In this document: positions 17,276 through 26,960 of the stretch, piece by piece
Layout of the letters: the number at the start of each line of letters is the position of its first letter
Position numbering within the stretch: position 1 is the first letter of the stretch
From: Streptomyces chrestomyceticus JCM 4735
GTDB lineage: Bacteria > Actinomycetota > Actinomycetes > Streptomycetales > Streptomycetaceae
Length of the DNA stretch: 64,000 bases
Reading direction: 5' to 3'
Assembly (NCBI RefSeq): GCF_003865135.1
Contig: NZ_BHZC01000001.1
Location: 6,696,001 to 6,760,000, forward strand
Made by a program: the position numbers and the translations under genes
Notes under the pieces: model-generated
Told to the model about the DNA's origin: nothing
The model's input: the letters and a program-made list of their open reading frames with translations, nothing else
The model's database searches: none

Positions 17276-17776
17276 ATGAGTTCCAACGTATTTTTCGATA
17301 TCACCATCAACGGCGACGCCGCCGGCCGCATCGTCTTCAAGCTGTACGACGACGTGGTGCCCAAGACCGCGCGCAACTTCCGGGAGCTGGCCACCGGCGA
17401 GCACGGCTTCGGTTACGCGGGGTCGCCCTTCCACCGGGTCATCCCGGAGTTCATGCTGCAGGGCGGCGACTTCACCCGCCGTAACGGTACGGGCGGCAAG
17501 AGCATCTACGGCGACCGCTTCGAGGACGAGAACTTCAAGCTGAAGCACGACCGGCCGTTCCTGCTCTCGATGGCCAACGCCGGCAAGAACACCAACGGCT
17601 CGCAGTTCTTCATCACGACCGTGGCCACCCCGTGGCTGGACGGCGCGCACGTGGTCTTCGGCGAGGTCGTCGAGGGCTCGGACCTGGTCAAGAAGATCGA
17701 GGGGCTGGGCTCCCGCTCCGGCGCCACCTCCGCGAACATCGAGGTGAAGTCCTCGGGCGTCGTGGACGCCGCGTAA
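17276..17776 (+). CDS. Peptidyl-prolyl cis-trans isomerase, cyclophilin type
   Basis: A 166-residue single-domain cyclophilin starting at ATG 17276 (GGAAGGA upstream; an ATG three codons earlier is also possible). Signature blocks: [34 protein letters not shown] and [15 protein letters not shown], containing the catalytic Arg and the Trp that contacts cyclosporin. It speeds proline isomerisation during protein folding in the cytoplasm. A strong hairpin follows. Confidence 0.95.
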   Translation: MSSNVFFDITINGDAAGRIVFKLYDDVVPKTARNFRELATGEHGFGYAGSPFHRVIPEFMLQGGDFTRRNGTGGKSIYGDRFEDENFKLKHDRPFLLSMANAGKNTNGSQFFITTVATPWLDGAHVVFGEVVEGSDLVKKIEGLGSRSGATSANIEVKSSGVVDAA

Positions 17777-17799
17777 CGGGTACGCAGCGCCCCGAGACA

Positions 17800-17836
17800 G
17801 CGAAGACCCCCGGGACGGTGTCCTGGGGGTCTTCGC
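17800..17836. terminator. Bidirectional terminator after the cyclophilin gene
   Basis: GCGAAGACCCCCGGGA (17800-17815) pairs with TCCTGGGGGTCTTCGC (17821-17836) with one mismatch around a short CGGTG loop. It lies between two convergent genes. Confidence 0.85.
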
Positions 17837-17864
17837 ATGTCCGGAGTCCGGCGGGCAGGGCCGC

Positions 17865-17942
17865 TCAGGACTGGGGACGGCTGCCGTGGTTGGCACCGTT
17901 CTTCCGACGTGCCTTCTTCTTACGGCGTCGCTTCGACGACAT
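17865..17942 (-). CDS. Ribosomal protein bL37, 25 aa
   Basis: A tiny gene: ATG at 17942 follows AGGAG by six bases, and the product begins MSSKRRRKKKARRKNG and ends ANHGSRPQS. The Lys/Arg-rich body with the ANHG-x-RP tail matches the actinobacterial large-subunit protein bL37 found in mycobacterial ribosome structures. Its position beside a cyclophilin gene cannot be used as evidence; the call rests on the protein sequence. Confidence 0.85.
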   Translation of the reverse strand: MSSKRRRKKKARRKNGANHGSRPQS

Positions 17943-18120
17943 GGCGTCTCCTCTCCGCAGGGGTTCGCAGGGCTTTCCTCCGCATTTCTACCATTTCATG
18001 GCGGTGGCCTGTCCTGCGGTCCCGGGGCCGGATACCCGACTCAGGGGACACCACACGTCTCGTGAGACACATCACGGTGAACGAGGGGAGGAGTGGGAGG
18101 GTGCTGGGGGAGGCGAATGG

Positions 18121-20355
18121 TCAGCGGGGGTGGGTGCAGTCGTAGAGGGGTTCGGGGAGTGAAGGGTCGGCGGCCGCTGCGTACGCCTTTGGGTTGACCT
18201 CGGTGCAGGCGGTGCGGACCCAGGCGTTGATCTTGGCTGTCTCGGAGGGGCGGCCGGCCGCGGGGACGGTGGGGTTCAGGAGGGCGAAGCGCAGTTGGCC
18301 CGAGGCGACGAGGTGCCGGTACTCGGCGAGGGTGACGGACGTGGCCATCCCGGCGAAGCCGCCCAGGGGGAGGATCGGCAGGCCGGTGTGGGTGATGGCC
18401 CGGGAGCGGGCCCAGCCGCCGTCGGCGGAGAGGGTGTACGTGGCGTTGCCGTTGTGCCGCTGTACGTAGTCCAGCAGGCGCTTCTGGGCGGCGGTCAGCG
18501 GGGCCGGTGACATGTCGTACGAGGCGCCGCCCGCGCCTCCGTAGACCGCGCTGCCCGGTGCGCCGGCCGAGGCGTTCTGGCCGCCGGGGCCGGCGTGCGC
18601 CTCGAAGGAGGAGCCCGCGTACCGCTGGTCCAGTACGGACAGCGACCAGGCCGCCGGGGCGGCGAACAGGGCGACGCAGGTGGTGGCCAGGGCGGTGAGG
18701 GCTACGGGGCGCAGGCGGCGGCCGGTGGTGCGGCCGTACGAGAGGAGGGTCGTGATGCTGATGAGCGCTGCGGTGATGATCGTCGGGATGAGCCAGGGGG
18801 CGAAGTCGGTGTGGTCGGCGGCGAGGGAGGACACCCAGGCGGCCTGGACGGTGATGGTCAGGGGGAGGAGCAGGCGTGCGGGACGGCTGGTGGCGGTGCG
18901 GTGGGTGCGCCACAGGGTGACGGCTCCGGCGGCGGCCAGCGCGGCCAGTGCGGGGGCCAGGCCCGCCACGTACGCGGTGTGCGGGATGTCGATCACGCTC
19001 AGGACGACGGCCGTGGTCAGCAGCCAGCCGCCCCACATCAGGTAGCCGCCGCGCAGCCGGTCGGTACGGGGGCGCCTGCCGCGCAGCACCAGGCCGTGGA
19101 CCAGGCCGATGAGGGCGAGGAGGTACAGCCAGCCGATCTGCGGGGTGAAGCGGGGAGTGAGGAGCTTGTACCAGGTGTTCTTCTCGCTGCCGAGGCTGAC
19201 CATTTTGCGGTGGGGGCCGGGGGTGCCGGGGGGACCGTTGCGATCGGAGGGTTTTCCGCCGGTGGTGGTGGCTGGGTGGGGGTGCGGTTGTGTGCCTGTG
19301 GTGGGTGGGGTGGTGGTGTGGCCGGTGGGGCCTCCGGTTGTGGCGGGGCCTCCGGGGTGACCGCCGGCGCCTCCGGGTTGACCGCCCGGCCCGCTCTGCC
19401 CGCCCGGCCCGTTGTCCGCCGGGCGGCTGAAGCCGTTGTACTCGAAGACCATGGACAGCGCGCTGTTGTTCGTCGAGCCGTCAGCGTACGGGCGTACGTC
19501 CTTCGGGGTGAAGGTCATCATCAGCACCCACGAGAACGACACCGCGAACAGCACGGCCCCGGCGGTCAGCAGATGGCCGATCCGGGCGCGCGCCGTGACG
19601 GGGGCGGTGACCAGGTAGCCGACGGCCAGGGCGGGGACGATGAGCCACGCCTGCATCATCTTGGCCTGGAAGGCCAGCCCCACCCACACGCCGGCCCACA
19701 CCAGCGAGCGCAGGCGGGCGCCGCGTACGGCGGACTGGTACCGGTCGACGGCCAGCACCAGGCACATGATCAGGGCCGCGTCGGGGATCGGGTGACCGAA
19801 CAGGGAGGCGGTGACGGGGGTGAGGGTGAGCAGTCCGGCGGCCAGGAGGCCGGTGGCGGGGCCCTGCCAGCGGCGTACGGCGCGGTACAGGACCAGGACG
19901 GAGACGACGCCTTCGACGCACTGGGGCAGGGTCAGGGCCCAGTCGTGGAAGCCGAAGAGGCGGGCGGAGAGGGCCTGCGGCCAGAGGAAGCCGCCGATCT
20001 TGTCGAGGGTGATGGTGGCGGACGGGTCGTAGGCCGTGAAGAGGAAGGCTTTCCAGCTCTCGGTCATGCTGCGGGCGGCGACCGAGTAGTACGGGGCCAA
20101 GCCGCTCGCGGTGATGTTCCACGCGTACAGGAGTGCGGCCAGGGCCGCGACGCCGAGCAGCGCGGGCCGTGCCCAGCGGGGCTGGCCTTCGGGCGAGCGC
20201 CACACCTCCCAGCGGCGGCGCGGCCGTAGGCCCGGGGTGGTGTCCGGAGGTAAGGGGGGCGTGCGCTGCGCGGGGGGCGACAGCGGCGCGGCTCGCGTGG
20301 GGGAGGCGGCGGAAGGCGGGGAAACGGGCAGGCCGGAGGGCGGTTTGGCGACCAT
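18121..20355 (-). CDS. GT39-type membrane mannosyltransferase-like protein with Gly/Pro/Thr-rich insert
   Basis: A 744-residue polytopic protein. After a Pro-rich cytoplasmic N-terminus, the first membrane helix leads to the extracytoplasmic loop of the ArnT/PMT family (YYSVAARSMTESWKAFLFTAYDP, then LDKIGGFLWPQALSARLFGF). About ten more helices follow. Residues roughly 310-380 are a low-complexity Gly/Pro/Thr/His insert (PGGQPGGAGGHPGG..., TTTPPTTGTQPHPHP) in an external loop. The C-terminal 150 residues form a soluble domain (YVQRHNGNATYTLSADGGWA). Family members transfer sugars from polyprenyl-phosphate donors to proteins or lipids outside the membrane. A SAM methyltransferase gene lies 68 bp upstream on the same strand. 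Confidence 0.88.
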   Translation of the reverse strand: MVAKPPSGLPVSPPSAASPTRAAPLSPPAQRTPPLPPDTTPGLRPRRRWEVWRSPEGQPRWARPALLGVAALAALLYAWNITASGLAPYYSVAARSMTESWKAFLFTAYDPSATITLDKIGGFLWPQALSARLFGFHDWALTLPQCVEGVVSVLVLYRAVRRWQGPATGLLAAGLLTLTPVTASLFGHPIPDAALIMCLVLAVDRYQSAVRGARLRSLVWAGVWVGLAFQAKMMQAWLIVPALAVGYLVTAPVTARARIGHLLTAGAVLFAVSFSWVLMMTFTPKDVRPYADGSTNNSALSMVFEYNGFSRPADNGPGGQSGPGGQPGGAGGHPGGPATTGGPTGHTTTPPTTGTQPHPHPATTTGGKPSDRNGPPGTPGPHRKMVSLGSEKNTWYKLLTPRFTPQIGWLYLLALIGLVHGLVLRGRRPRTDRLRGGYLMWGGWLLTTAVVLSVIDIPHTAYVAGLAPALAALAAAGAVTLWRTHRTATSRPARLLLPLTITVQAAWVSSLAADHTDFAPWLIPTIITAALISITTLLSYGRTTGRRLRPVALTALATTCVALFAAPAAWSLSVLDQRYAGSSFEAHAGPGGQNASAGAPGSAVYGGAGGASYDMSPAPLTAAQKRLLDYVQRHNGNATYTLSADGGWARSRAITHTGLPILPLGGFAGMATSVTLAEYRHLVASGQLRFALLNPTVPAAGRPSETAKINAWVRTACTEVNPKAYAAAADPSLPEPLYDCTHPR

Positions 20356-20423
20356 AGGGGGAAGTCAGCTCTCGGGTCGGTGCGGGCGGGGCTGCCAGGC
20401 CCGGATCGGATCGGATCAGCCGG

Positions 20424-21311
20424 TCAGATTTCCGGCTTGCCGAGCAGCAGCAGGTAATAGTCCACGTGGTCCCGGCAGAACGCACGGAACGGTTCCATCA
20501 GTGGATCGGTGTGCGCGACGGCCTCTTTTCCGAAACGCTGCTCGATCTCGTCGCGCCGTTCCTGATAAAGCACGTACATCAGCTCGCCGCACAGTGCGAC
20601 GTTCGCTGTCATGTTCTGTACGCGGACGACACGGAATCCGGCTTCTTCGACCTCTCCGAGAAGGGTGGCGAAGGGGGTGGGCGGCGGGGACGCCCACAGT
20701 TGGGTGAATGCCTCGGTCTCCGGGGCGATGTCGGTGCCGCGCCGCGCGAACTCCGTCATCAGCAGATGGCCGCCGGGCCGCAGCACGCGCCGGACCTCGC
20801 GCAGTCCGGCGGGCCGGTCGGAGAGGTGCGGGAAGCAGTCGATGGACCAGGCCGCGTCGTACGTGTCGTCCGCGTGGTCGAGCCGCATCACGTCGCCGTA
20901 CGCGAAGTCGACGCGGCCGTCGAGATCGGTGGCGGCGGTCAGCCGCTCCCCGCAGCGGGCCAGTTGTTCCCGGCTGACGGTGATGCCGGTGACCCGGCCT
21001 CCGGTGCGCCGGGCCAGGTGGAGGGCGGGGCCGCCGGTGCCGCAGCCGATGTCGAGCAGGCGGGGGTCCGGCGGCAGGCCCTCGGCCAGGATGTCCGCGA
21101 GGAACTCGGTCTGCCGGTCCTGGGCGAGGTCGGACAGCCCGAGGAGGGTGGTGGCCGCGGTCCGTTCGCCGTGTGGGACGAACATGCCGACGTGCAGGGC
21201 GCTGCGGCCGAGCACCATGGCGAGCAGGTCGCCGAACCGGTCGTACATCGCGCCGACTTCTTCGGGGGCGGGCGCCGGGCCGCTGCTCGCACTGCTGTCG
21301 GTCACTGCCAT
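20424..21311 (-). CDS. Class I SAM-dependent methyltransferase
   Basis: A 295-residue enzyme from ATG 21311 (GAGGGG upstream). The SAM site is LLDIGCGTGGPALHLARRTG with AYGDVMRLD and the acidic/aromatic WSIDCFPHL. The N-terminal MYDRFGDLLAMVLGRSALHVGM segment resembles small-molecule methyltransferases of natural-product and sterol/glycine type. The substrate is unknown. It is cotranscribed with or close to the GT39-like gene; three GGATC/CGGAT repeats lie in the gap. An imperfect dyad around GAAGTGCACTTC (21359-21370) upstream may be an operator. Confidence 0.85.
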   Translation of the reverse strand: MAVTDSSASSGPAPAPEEVGAMYDRFGDLLAMVLGRSALHVGMFVPHGERTAATTLLGLSDLAQDRQTEFLADILAEGLPPDPRLLDIGCGTGGPALHLARRTGGRVTGITVSREQLARCGERLTAATDLDGRVDFAYGDVMRLDHADDTYDAAWSIDCFPHLSDRPAGLREVRRVLRPGGHLLMTEFARRGTDIAPETEAFTQLWASPPPTPFATLLGEVEEAGFRVVRVQNMTANVALCGELMYVLYQERRDEIEQRFGKEAVAHTDPLMEPFRAFCRDHVDYYLLLLGKPEI

Positions 21312-21745
21312 GGAAGTCCCCTCGGCGACGGATGGTCGGGCAAGGAATCAGTGAGCAGGAAGTGCACTTCTGCTCGGTGGACGCTAGCACCGAATTGCCC
21401 GGAGTGGGGGTCTTCCATTCCGCAAGGGAAAAAATCGGACAGTGGAGGGCGGTGGCGGGTGGGGAATGCGTGATCCCTTCGGGGTGCTCCGGCGATAAGG
21501 CGGCTGGTGGACGGGGGTTGATGAGTTTTTGATGAGAAGGACATGAAAAGCGTGAGAATGGCGCCGGGGGCATACCGATTTCTGCATAACGTGTGCGTGA
21601 ATTGTCGGGCAGCCCCGGAAAGGAGAGCTCCGGGGAACAACCCCGTGCGGTGCCTGCCGTCCGGAGGGGCGGCCGCTGGGCGTACCCCTCCGGACGGCGT
21701 GTGTGACGGCCCTCCTCGGTTCAGAGGACGGGCCGGGCGGTCCGG
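21312..21745. other. 434-bp intergenic region between methyltransferase and protease genes
   Basis: The left half should hold the methyltransferase promoter. It includes a 12-bp palindrome GAAGTGCACTTC (21359-21370), extendable to GAGCA/TGCTC with one bulged base. The middle is AT-richer than the surroundings, with the direct repeat TTGATGAG twice near 21517-21540. A short frame from the ATG at 21543 has a fair ribosome site but no protein-like composition. The right end contains the protease terminator. Confidence 0.4.
21656..21698 (-). terminator. Terminator hairpin of the secreted protease gene
   Basis: GCCGTCCGGAGGGG (21656-21669) and CCCCTCCGGACGGC (21685-21698) are exact 14-base complements with a 15-base loop, about 50 bp beyond the protease stop. 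There is no T-run. Confidence 0.7.
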
Positions 21746-22879
21746 TCAGCTCGACTGCGCCTCGTCGTAGAGGTTCTCGGCGTCGTCACCGAAGTACGGC
21801 CCGAACATGGTGTTCGGCAGGAAGGTGTAGCCGAAGCTGTTCACCGAGGACTGCAGACCGGTGCCGCTCGCCTCGTCGAACGAGGTGAACCAGGGACCGC
21901 CGCTGGAGCCGCCGGTCATGTTGCAGGACAGGCCGTGGTCCGTGGAGAACAGCGGGTCCTTGATGGTGTTGCCGCTGCAGTAGATGAGTTTGCTGCCGTC
22001 GTACGGCGCGGCGGCGGGGTAACCGAAGGCGTACATCGGCTTGTTGTAGCCGGTGTTGAAGGCGAGGCCCTGGCCGCCGACGACGTCGGTCAGCCGCTGC
22101 CCGCCGACCGGGGCGACGACCGCGGCGCCGATGTCGTAGTTGATGTTCTCGCTCGCCGTCCACTGCGGTGTGGCGAGGGTCTTGGCGGCGGCCCACTTGC
22201 CGTACGGGGCCTGGCCGTCGTGGTAGCCGGGCACGAAGACCCAGTCACCGTGCCAGGCGCCGTTGAGCTTCACACAGTGCCCGGCGGTGAGCACCGTGCT
22301 CTTGTTCGCGCTGGTGACGGCGTTGCCCGAACAGGAGGCGGTACGGCCCTGGTACGTGAAGAACACCCGTCCCGCGGTGTTCGTCACGGCGCCGCCACCG
22401 GTCCACGCGGCGCCCGCCTGCGGGAACGACTTGAGGGCCGGGGCCGACGCGGGGGTGGATGTGGTGGTGGCGGGGAGGGTGGGGCGTACGGTGCGTTCGG
22501 AGCCGCGTCGGGCGGGTGAGGTGGCCGGGGTCGCGTTCCGTGTGCTGCCGGATCGTTTCTCCGCCGTCGCGGATCGGCTCTTCGCAGTGGCGGGCTGTTT
22601 CGCCGCGGCGGCCGACCGCTTCGTGGGCCCGTCGGTCCCGGCCGACAACAGGTCCAGCGGGGTGGCCTCGCGCATTCGCTCCGCCGTCCAGAAGTCGGCC
22701 ACGGAAGAGGGCGTACCCGTACGGGCCGGGGTCGAGGCCGCGTCCGTGCCGGCCGCGCCCGCCGCACCGGTCTGGAGAGCCGAGACGAGCAGGGCGCCGG
22801 CGGCGGTCAGGGCGCAGGCGACGGCACGGGACGCGCCGCGCCGACGGGTGCCGGGGGAGGTGCTGACGTTTCGTCTCAC
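21746..22879 (-). CDS. Secreted trypsin-like serine protease with propeptide
   Basis: The GTG at 22879 is preceded by AAGGAG at six bases; the open frame reaches a TTG six codons earlier, but that would place the ribosome site inside the gene. The 377-residue product has a signal peptide (RGASRAVACALTAAGALLVS), a long Thr/Ala/Arg-rich pro-region (to about residue 150) and an S1-type domain. The triad is visible as LTAGHC, NYDIGAAVV and GGSSGGPW, with Cys residues placed for disulfides. Similar V8/glutamyl-type or trypsin-like proteases are exported by streptomycetes for protein breakdown. Confidence 0.9.
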   Translation of the reverse strand: MRRNVSTSPGTRRRGASRAVACALTAAGALLVSALQTGAAGAAGTDAASTPARTGTPSSVADFWTAERMREATPLDLLSAGTDGPTKRSAAAAKQPATAKSRSATAEKRSGSTRNATPATSPARRGSERTVRPTLPATTTSTPASAPALKSFPQAGAAWTGGGAVTNTAGRVFFTYQGRTASCSGNAVTSANKSTVLTAGHCVKLNGAWHGDWVFVPGYHDGQAPYGKWAAAKTLATPQWTASENINYDIGAAVVAPVGGQRLTDVVGGQGLAFNTGYNKPMYAFGYPAAAPYDGSKLIYCSGNTIKDPLFSTDHGLSCNMTGGSSGGPWFTSFDEASGTGLQSSVNSFGYTFLPNTMFGPYFGDDAENLYDEAQSS

Positions 22880-23068
22880 GCGGGACTCCTTCTGCAAGGC
22901 CGCGTGGTGGCGAACCGCGCGGCCGTGGACTACATGGCCGCGGGGTCCGCGGCCCGGCAGATGAGCGGTGCGGATGGACGTGCGTCAGGAAGAGTCCCAC
23001 CGGACGCGCCGTCTGTCAGGAGCGCGTCGCGCCGAAGTCCGGACGGCGGGGCGGTGGACGGGCGGCCG

Positions 23069-23872
23069 TCAGCCGCGGCCGATGTACGGCATGGCCGTCG
23101 CCATCACCGTCGCGAACTGCACGTTCGCGCCCAGCGGCAGTTGCGCCATGTGCAGGACGGTACGGGCCACGTCGGCCGCGTCCATCACGGGTTCGGCCGC
23201 GGTGGTGCCGTCGGCCTGGAGGATGCCCGTCTGCATCCGTCCGGTCATCTCGGTCGCCGCGTTGCCGATGTCGATCTGTCCACAGGCGATGTCGTACGGA
23301 CGCCCGTCCAGCGAGAGCGACTTGGTCAGGCCGGTCATGGCGTGCTTGGTGGCGGTGTACGCGACGGAGTGCGGACGTGGCGTGTGTGCGGAGACGGAGC
23401 CGTTGTTGATGATGCGGCCGCCGCGCGGGTCCTGTTCCTTCATGGCGCGGAAGGCGGCCTGGGCGCAGAGGAAGGCGCCGGTGAGGTTGGTGTCGACGAC
23501 CGTACGCCAGTCGTCGTACGCCAGTTCCTCCAGCGGTACGGGCGGGCCGAACGTTCCGGCGTTGTTGAAGAGCAGGTCCAGCCGGCCGAAGCGGGCACGG
23601 GAGGCGGCGAAGAGGGCGTCCACCTGGTCGGGGCGGGTCACGTCGGCCGGGACGCACAGGGCGGCGGGGCCCTCGGGGCCGTCGCCGCTCCGCCCCGCCA
23701 GACGCGCGGTCTCCTTGAGTGCGTCGGCGCGCCGTCCGGCGAGCACCACCGACCAGCCGGCTCCGGCGAGGGCCAGGGCGACGGCCCGGCCGATGCCGGA
23801 ACCGGCGCCGGTGATCAGGGCGGTCGGCGCGGGCGGGGGAGTGGTTCCGGGGCGGGTCTCGGGTGTCGTCAT
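23069..23872 (-). CDS. Short-chain dehydrogenase/reductase
   Basis: A 267-residue SDR with [24 protein letters not shown], and Ser...[10 protein letters not shown] in the active site. The C-terminal part ([28 protein letters not shown]) is that of oxidoreductases acting on small carbonyl compounds. The ATG at 23872 lacks a ribosome site; TACCCT (minus strand, 23884-23879) lies six bases upstream, so the mRNA is probably leaderless. The frame extends nine codons upstream without support. Substrate unknown. Confidence 0.88.
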   Translation of the reverse strand: MTTPETRPGTTPPPAPTALITGAGSGIGRAVALALAGAGWSVVLAGRRADALKETARLAGRSGDGPEGPAALCVPADVTRPDQVDALFAASRARFGRLDLLFNNAGTFGPPVPLEELAYDDWRTVVDTNLTGAFLCAQAAFRAMKEQDPRGGRIINNGSVSAHTPRPHSVAYTATKHAMTGLTKSLSLDGRPYDIACGQIDIGNAATEMTGRMQTGILQADGTTAAEPVMDAADVARTVLHMAQLPLGANVQFATVMATAMPYIGRG

Positions 23873-23941
23873 GGCGGCAGGGTAAGGCGCGGTCCGCATG
23901 CCCGTGGGGGCGGGCTCGCGGAGCCGCTGCGGACGAACCGT

Positions 23942-24868
23942 TCATCCCGCCCCGTGAAAGCCCTTGAGCACCGCTGCCTTGGCCGTGGCGAACTCCTCGG
24001 CGGTCAGGATGCCGTCCCGGTGGAGTTCGCCGAGTTCGCGCAGGCGGCGGAGCAGGACGTCGGCGTCCTGGCCGCCGCCTTGGGGGCCCGGGTCCGACGC
24101 GGTCTGAAGGGCCGGCGCGGGCTGCGTCGCGGCCACCGGGCCCGCCGCCGTCGGTGCGGAACCGCCCGACGGGTGCGGCAGCCGTGCCGCGACCGCCGCC
24201 GCGAGCAGCGCGGTGCGGCCGCTCTCCTTCTTGAAGCCCCACAGCTCGATGGCGTTCGGGTCGTGCTCCGGCTTGAGCTTCGCCGTCATGCCCTTCGGGC
24301 GGAAGCGCAGATAGCCGGACTCCAGCCCGGAGGCGGGCCGCCAGTCGACCCCGGCCAGGTCGGCGAGGGCGAAGTCCCGCGCGCCCGCGTGCTTCTTGCT
24401 CTCGCTGGTGGTCCAGCGCCAGTCGATGCGCACCCGCTCCCCGTCGAAGGTCGCCACGCCGTCCACGCCCGCGGCGGACAGCGGCACGGCGGGGCCCGGC
24501 AGCAGGTAGCGGTCGGTGGGGCCGGTCACCACCTGGTCGAGGAGCAGGGACTGGCGCACCTCGTCGGCGAAGTACTCGGCGACGCCGGTACGGTCCGGGT
24601 CCACGCTCACCTGGTAGGGGTTGGCGTCGTCCGGCAGGCTGCCGCCGGTGACGTACAGCAGCGGGTCGGCGCCGTCCCGCAGCCGCAGGCGCAACCGGCC
24701 GCCCTTGCGGGCCGGTTCGTACGCGATGCCCGCCAGCGCCTCCAGGGGGACGGAGGTCTCGCCGAGGTCCTGCCGCAGCCGGTGCACGCCCCGTTCCTGC
24801 CCCGGCACGATCCACACCCGGTCGCCGTCGAAGGACCACGTGCCGTCGCGCACCATCAGTTCAGCCAT
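23942..24868 (-). CDS. DUF4429/SHOCT-domain protein
   Basis: A 308-residue cytoplasmic protein starting at ATG 24868 with AGGA nine bases before. Two tandem PH-like DUF4429 modules (residues about 1-110 and 120-220) each begin with the pattern DGTWSFDGDRVWI or DGVATFDGERVRIDW. A Pro/Ala linker and a C-terminal SHOCT motif (LLRRLRELGELHRDGILTAEEFATAKAAVL) complete it. SHOCT segments are short helical oligomerisation or targeting modules. The biological role is unknown. The much longer upstream open frame is not supported. Confidence 0.85.
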   Translation of the reverse strand: MAELMVRDGTWSFDGDRVWIVPGQERGVHRLRQDLGETSVPLEALAGIAYEPARKGGRLRLRLRDGADPLLYVTGGSLPDDANPYQVSVDPDRTGVAEYFADEVRQSLLLDQVVTGPTDRYLLPGPAVPLSAAGVDGVATFDGERVRIDWRWTTSESKKHAGARDFALADLAGVDWRPASGLESGYLRFRPKGMTAKLKPEHDPNAIELWGFKKESGRTALLAAAVAARLPHPSGGSAPTAAGPVAATQPAPALQTASDPGPQGGGQDADVLLRRLRELGELHRDGILTAEEFATAKAAVLKGFHGAG

Positions 24869-25084
24869 GTCCCGAATCCTACGGAAGCGCCGCTCCAGCG
24901 GCGGAGGCTGCGCCCGGCGAGCCCGGGGCCGCCGGGCCGCCGGGCCGCGCCGTGATTGTCCGTGGGCGTCCGATACGGGCGCAGACATCATCCGGTTGTC
25001 ATGTGTGCTTCGAACCGGCGACAGCGGAACGCCCTCGTTCGCCCCTCCAATCGCTGGTGACAACACCAGTCCAGGGAGGGGCAG

Positions 25085-26764
25085 ATGGCCCGTCAAGGTC
25101 AGTACGAGCAGGACGCGCGGCCCGAGCAGGAGCCCCAGGGCGCCCCGCACACGCAGGAGCTGCGGGCCGCCGCCGCACAGCTCGCCCGGCGCCGCTTCCT
25201 CACCGGTACCGGGGCCGCCGCGGCGCTGGCCTTCGCGGCCAACCTGCCGGGCACCGGCGTCGCGTACGCCGCGGCCGAGGCCGACGCCCGCAAGATCACC
25301 GAGAACCCCTTCACGCTCGGGGTGGCCTCCGGCGACCCGCTGCCCGGCTCCGTAGTGCTGTGGACCCGGCTCGCCCCGAAGCCGTACGAGCCGGGCAGCG
25401 GCATGCCCAAGGCCCGCGTGACGGTGCGCTGGGAGGTCGGGTACGACGAGAAGTTCCGGCGGCTGGCGGGGCGCGGGCGGGCCGAGGCGCACCCGGAGTT
25501 CAACCACGCGGTGCACATCGAGGCCACCGGCCTCGCCCCGGACCGCGTCTACTACTACCGCTTCCGGGCCGGGAACTGGATCAGCCCGGTCGGCCGCACC
25601 CGTACCGCCCCCGCGCGCGGCGCGAAGAACAACGAGCTGCGGCTGGGCGTCGTCTCCTGCCAGGCGTACCACGACGGCTACTACACGGCCCACCGGCACC
25701 TGGCCAAGGAGGACCTGGACGTGGTCTTCCACCTCGGCGACTACCTGTATGAGTACCCGGTGGACGCCGTCGGCGGCGCCCGCAAGTACACCGACCGCAA
25801 GCTGCCCGCGCGCTTCAACCGCGAGACGGTGACGCTGGAGGACTACCGGCTGCGGTACGCGCTCTACAAGTCCGACCCCGACCTCCAGGCCGCGCACGCC
25901 GCGCACCCGTTCATCGTCACCTGGGACGACCACGAGGTCGAGAACAACTACGCGGACGACATCAGCGAGAACAACGCCCCCAAGGGCGAGTTCCTGCTGC
26001 GCCGGGCCGCGGCCTACCGCGCGTACTGGGAGAACCAGCCGCTGCGCCGCCCGCAGCGCCCCAACGGGCCGGACGCCCAGCTCTACCGCCGCGTGCACTT
26101 CGGGCAGCTCGCTCAGTTCGACGTGCTGGACACCCGCCAGTACCGCTCCGACCAGGCGTACGGCGACGGCTGGCGTACCCCGGGCCCCGAGTCCACCGAC
26201 CCCAGGCGCACCCTGACCGGCGCGAAGCAGGAACGCTGGCTCGTCGACGGCTGGCGCTCCTCCTCGGCGCTGTGGAACGTACTGCCGCAGCAGGTCACCT
26301 TCGCCGAGCGGCGCAACGCCACCGGCCCCGGCTACAAGCTCAGCATGGACTCCTGGGACGGCTATCAGGCCTCCCGGGAGCGGGTGCTGAAGGGCGCGGA
26401 GGCGGCGGGCGTGGACAATCTCGTCGTGCTGACCGGCGACGTGCACGTGCACTACGCGTTCGACATCAAGCGGGACTTCCGGGACGAGAAGTCGCGGACC
26501 GCGGGCGTGGAGTTCGTGACCACCTCGATCGCCAGCGGCGAGGACGGGGCGGACAAGCCGGCCAACTGGGGCACCTACATGGCGGCCAACCCGCACATGA
26601 AGTTCTACAACGGCCGGCGCGGCTATGTGACCGTCACGCTGGATCGGGAGAAGGCGCGGGCCGACTTCCGTACGGTGGCGAAGGTGACGAAGCCCGGGGC
26701 GCCGGTGATCACGGCCGGGTCGTTCGTGTCCGAGGCGGGCGATCCGGGGCTGAAGCCGGCCTGA
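25085..26764 (+). CDS. phoD: PhoD-family alkaline phosphatase/phosphodiesterase, Tat-exported
   Basis: The ATG at 25085 follows GGGAGGGG. The Tat signal ARRRFLTGTGAAAALAFAA (residues about 34-52) precedes a PhoD N-terminal domain (FTLGVASGDPLPGSVVLWTR) and the metallophosphatase core: VVSCQAYHDGYY, FHLGDYLYEYP, TWDDHEVENNY, and LTGDVHVHYAF carry the Asp, Asn and His metal ligands. PhoD enzymes are Ca/Fe-dependent and release phosphate from mono- and diesters outside the cell. A PHO box would be expected upstream, but I could not identify one clearly. The usual size is 520-560 residues, so this is full length. Confidence 0.95.
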   Translation: MARQGQYEQDARPEQEPQGAPHTQELRAAAAQLARRRFLTGTGAAAALAFAANLPGTGVAYAAAEADARKITENPFTLGVASGDPLPGSVVLWTRLAPKPYEPGSGMPKARVTVRWEVGYDEKFRRLAGRGRAEAHPEFNHAVHIEATGLAPDRVYYYRFRAGNWISPVGRTRTAPARGAKNNELRLGVVSCQAYHDGYYTAHRHLAKEDLDVVFHLGDYLYEYPVDAVGGARKYTDRKLPARFNRETVTLEDYRLRYALYKSDPDLQAAHAAHPFIVTWDDHEVENNYADDISENNAPKGEFLLRRAAAYRAYWENQPLRRPQRPNGPDAQLYRRVHFGQLAQFDVLDTRQYRSDQAYGDGWRTPGPESTDPRRTLTGAKQERWLVDGWRSSSALWNVLPQQVTFAERRNATGPGYKLSMDSWDGYQASRERVLKGAEAAGVDNLVVLTGDVHVHYAFDIKRDFRDEKSRTAGVEFVTTSIASGEDGADKPANWGTYMAANPHMKFYNGRRGYVTVTLDREKARADFRTVAKVTKPGAPVITAGSFVSEAGDPGLKPA

Positions 26765-26780
26765 GGTCCGTACCGCCTGG

Positions 26781-26801
26781 GCCCCTGATATCATCGGGGG
26801 C
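26781..26801 (+). terminator. Possible terminator hairpin after phoD
   Basis: GCCCCTGAT and ATCGGGGGC pair with one G-U pair around an ATC loop, 17 bp after the phoD stop. No T-run follows. A separate 14-bp palindrome GGGTCCTAGGACCC lies at 26853-26866. Confidence 0.45.
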
Positions 26802-26960
26802 GCTGATACGGCCCGGGGCCCACTGATCTCCGTACCACCGGCGGCCCGATCCGGGTCCTAGGACCCTGGCCCCCCGCCCAAGGTCCTGTCCGAAAGGGCG
26901 CGGGGGCCCGTTCCGTGCATGACACCATGGTCAAGCCATCAATCATCCATGGAGACACTC

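Noticed and set aside
21543..21770. 75-codon plus-strand frame with GAGAAGGA before its ATG
   Set aside because: It runs through the protease terminator and into the antisense of the protease gene; codon bias is not that of a gene.
24985..25084. Possible PHO box (GTTCxCC repeats) before phoD
   Set aside because: GTTCGCC and GTTGTCA-like words occur but not with the 11-bp spacing of a PHO box.
23942..26794. 950-codon frame extending the DUF4429 gene upstream
   Set aside because: The extra 640 codons are antisense to phoD and lack protein-like features; the ATG at 24868 matches the domain start.
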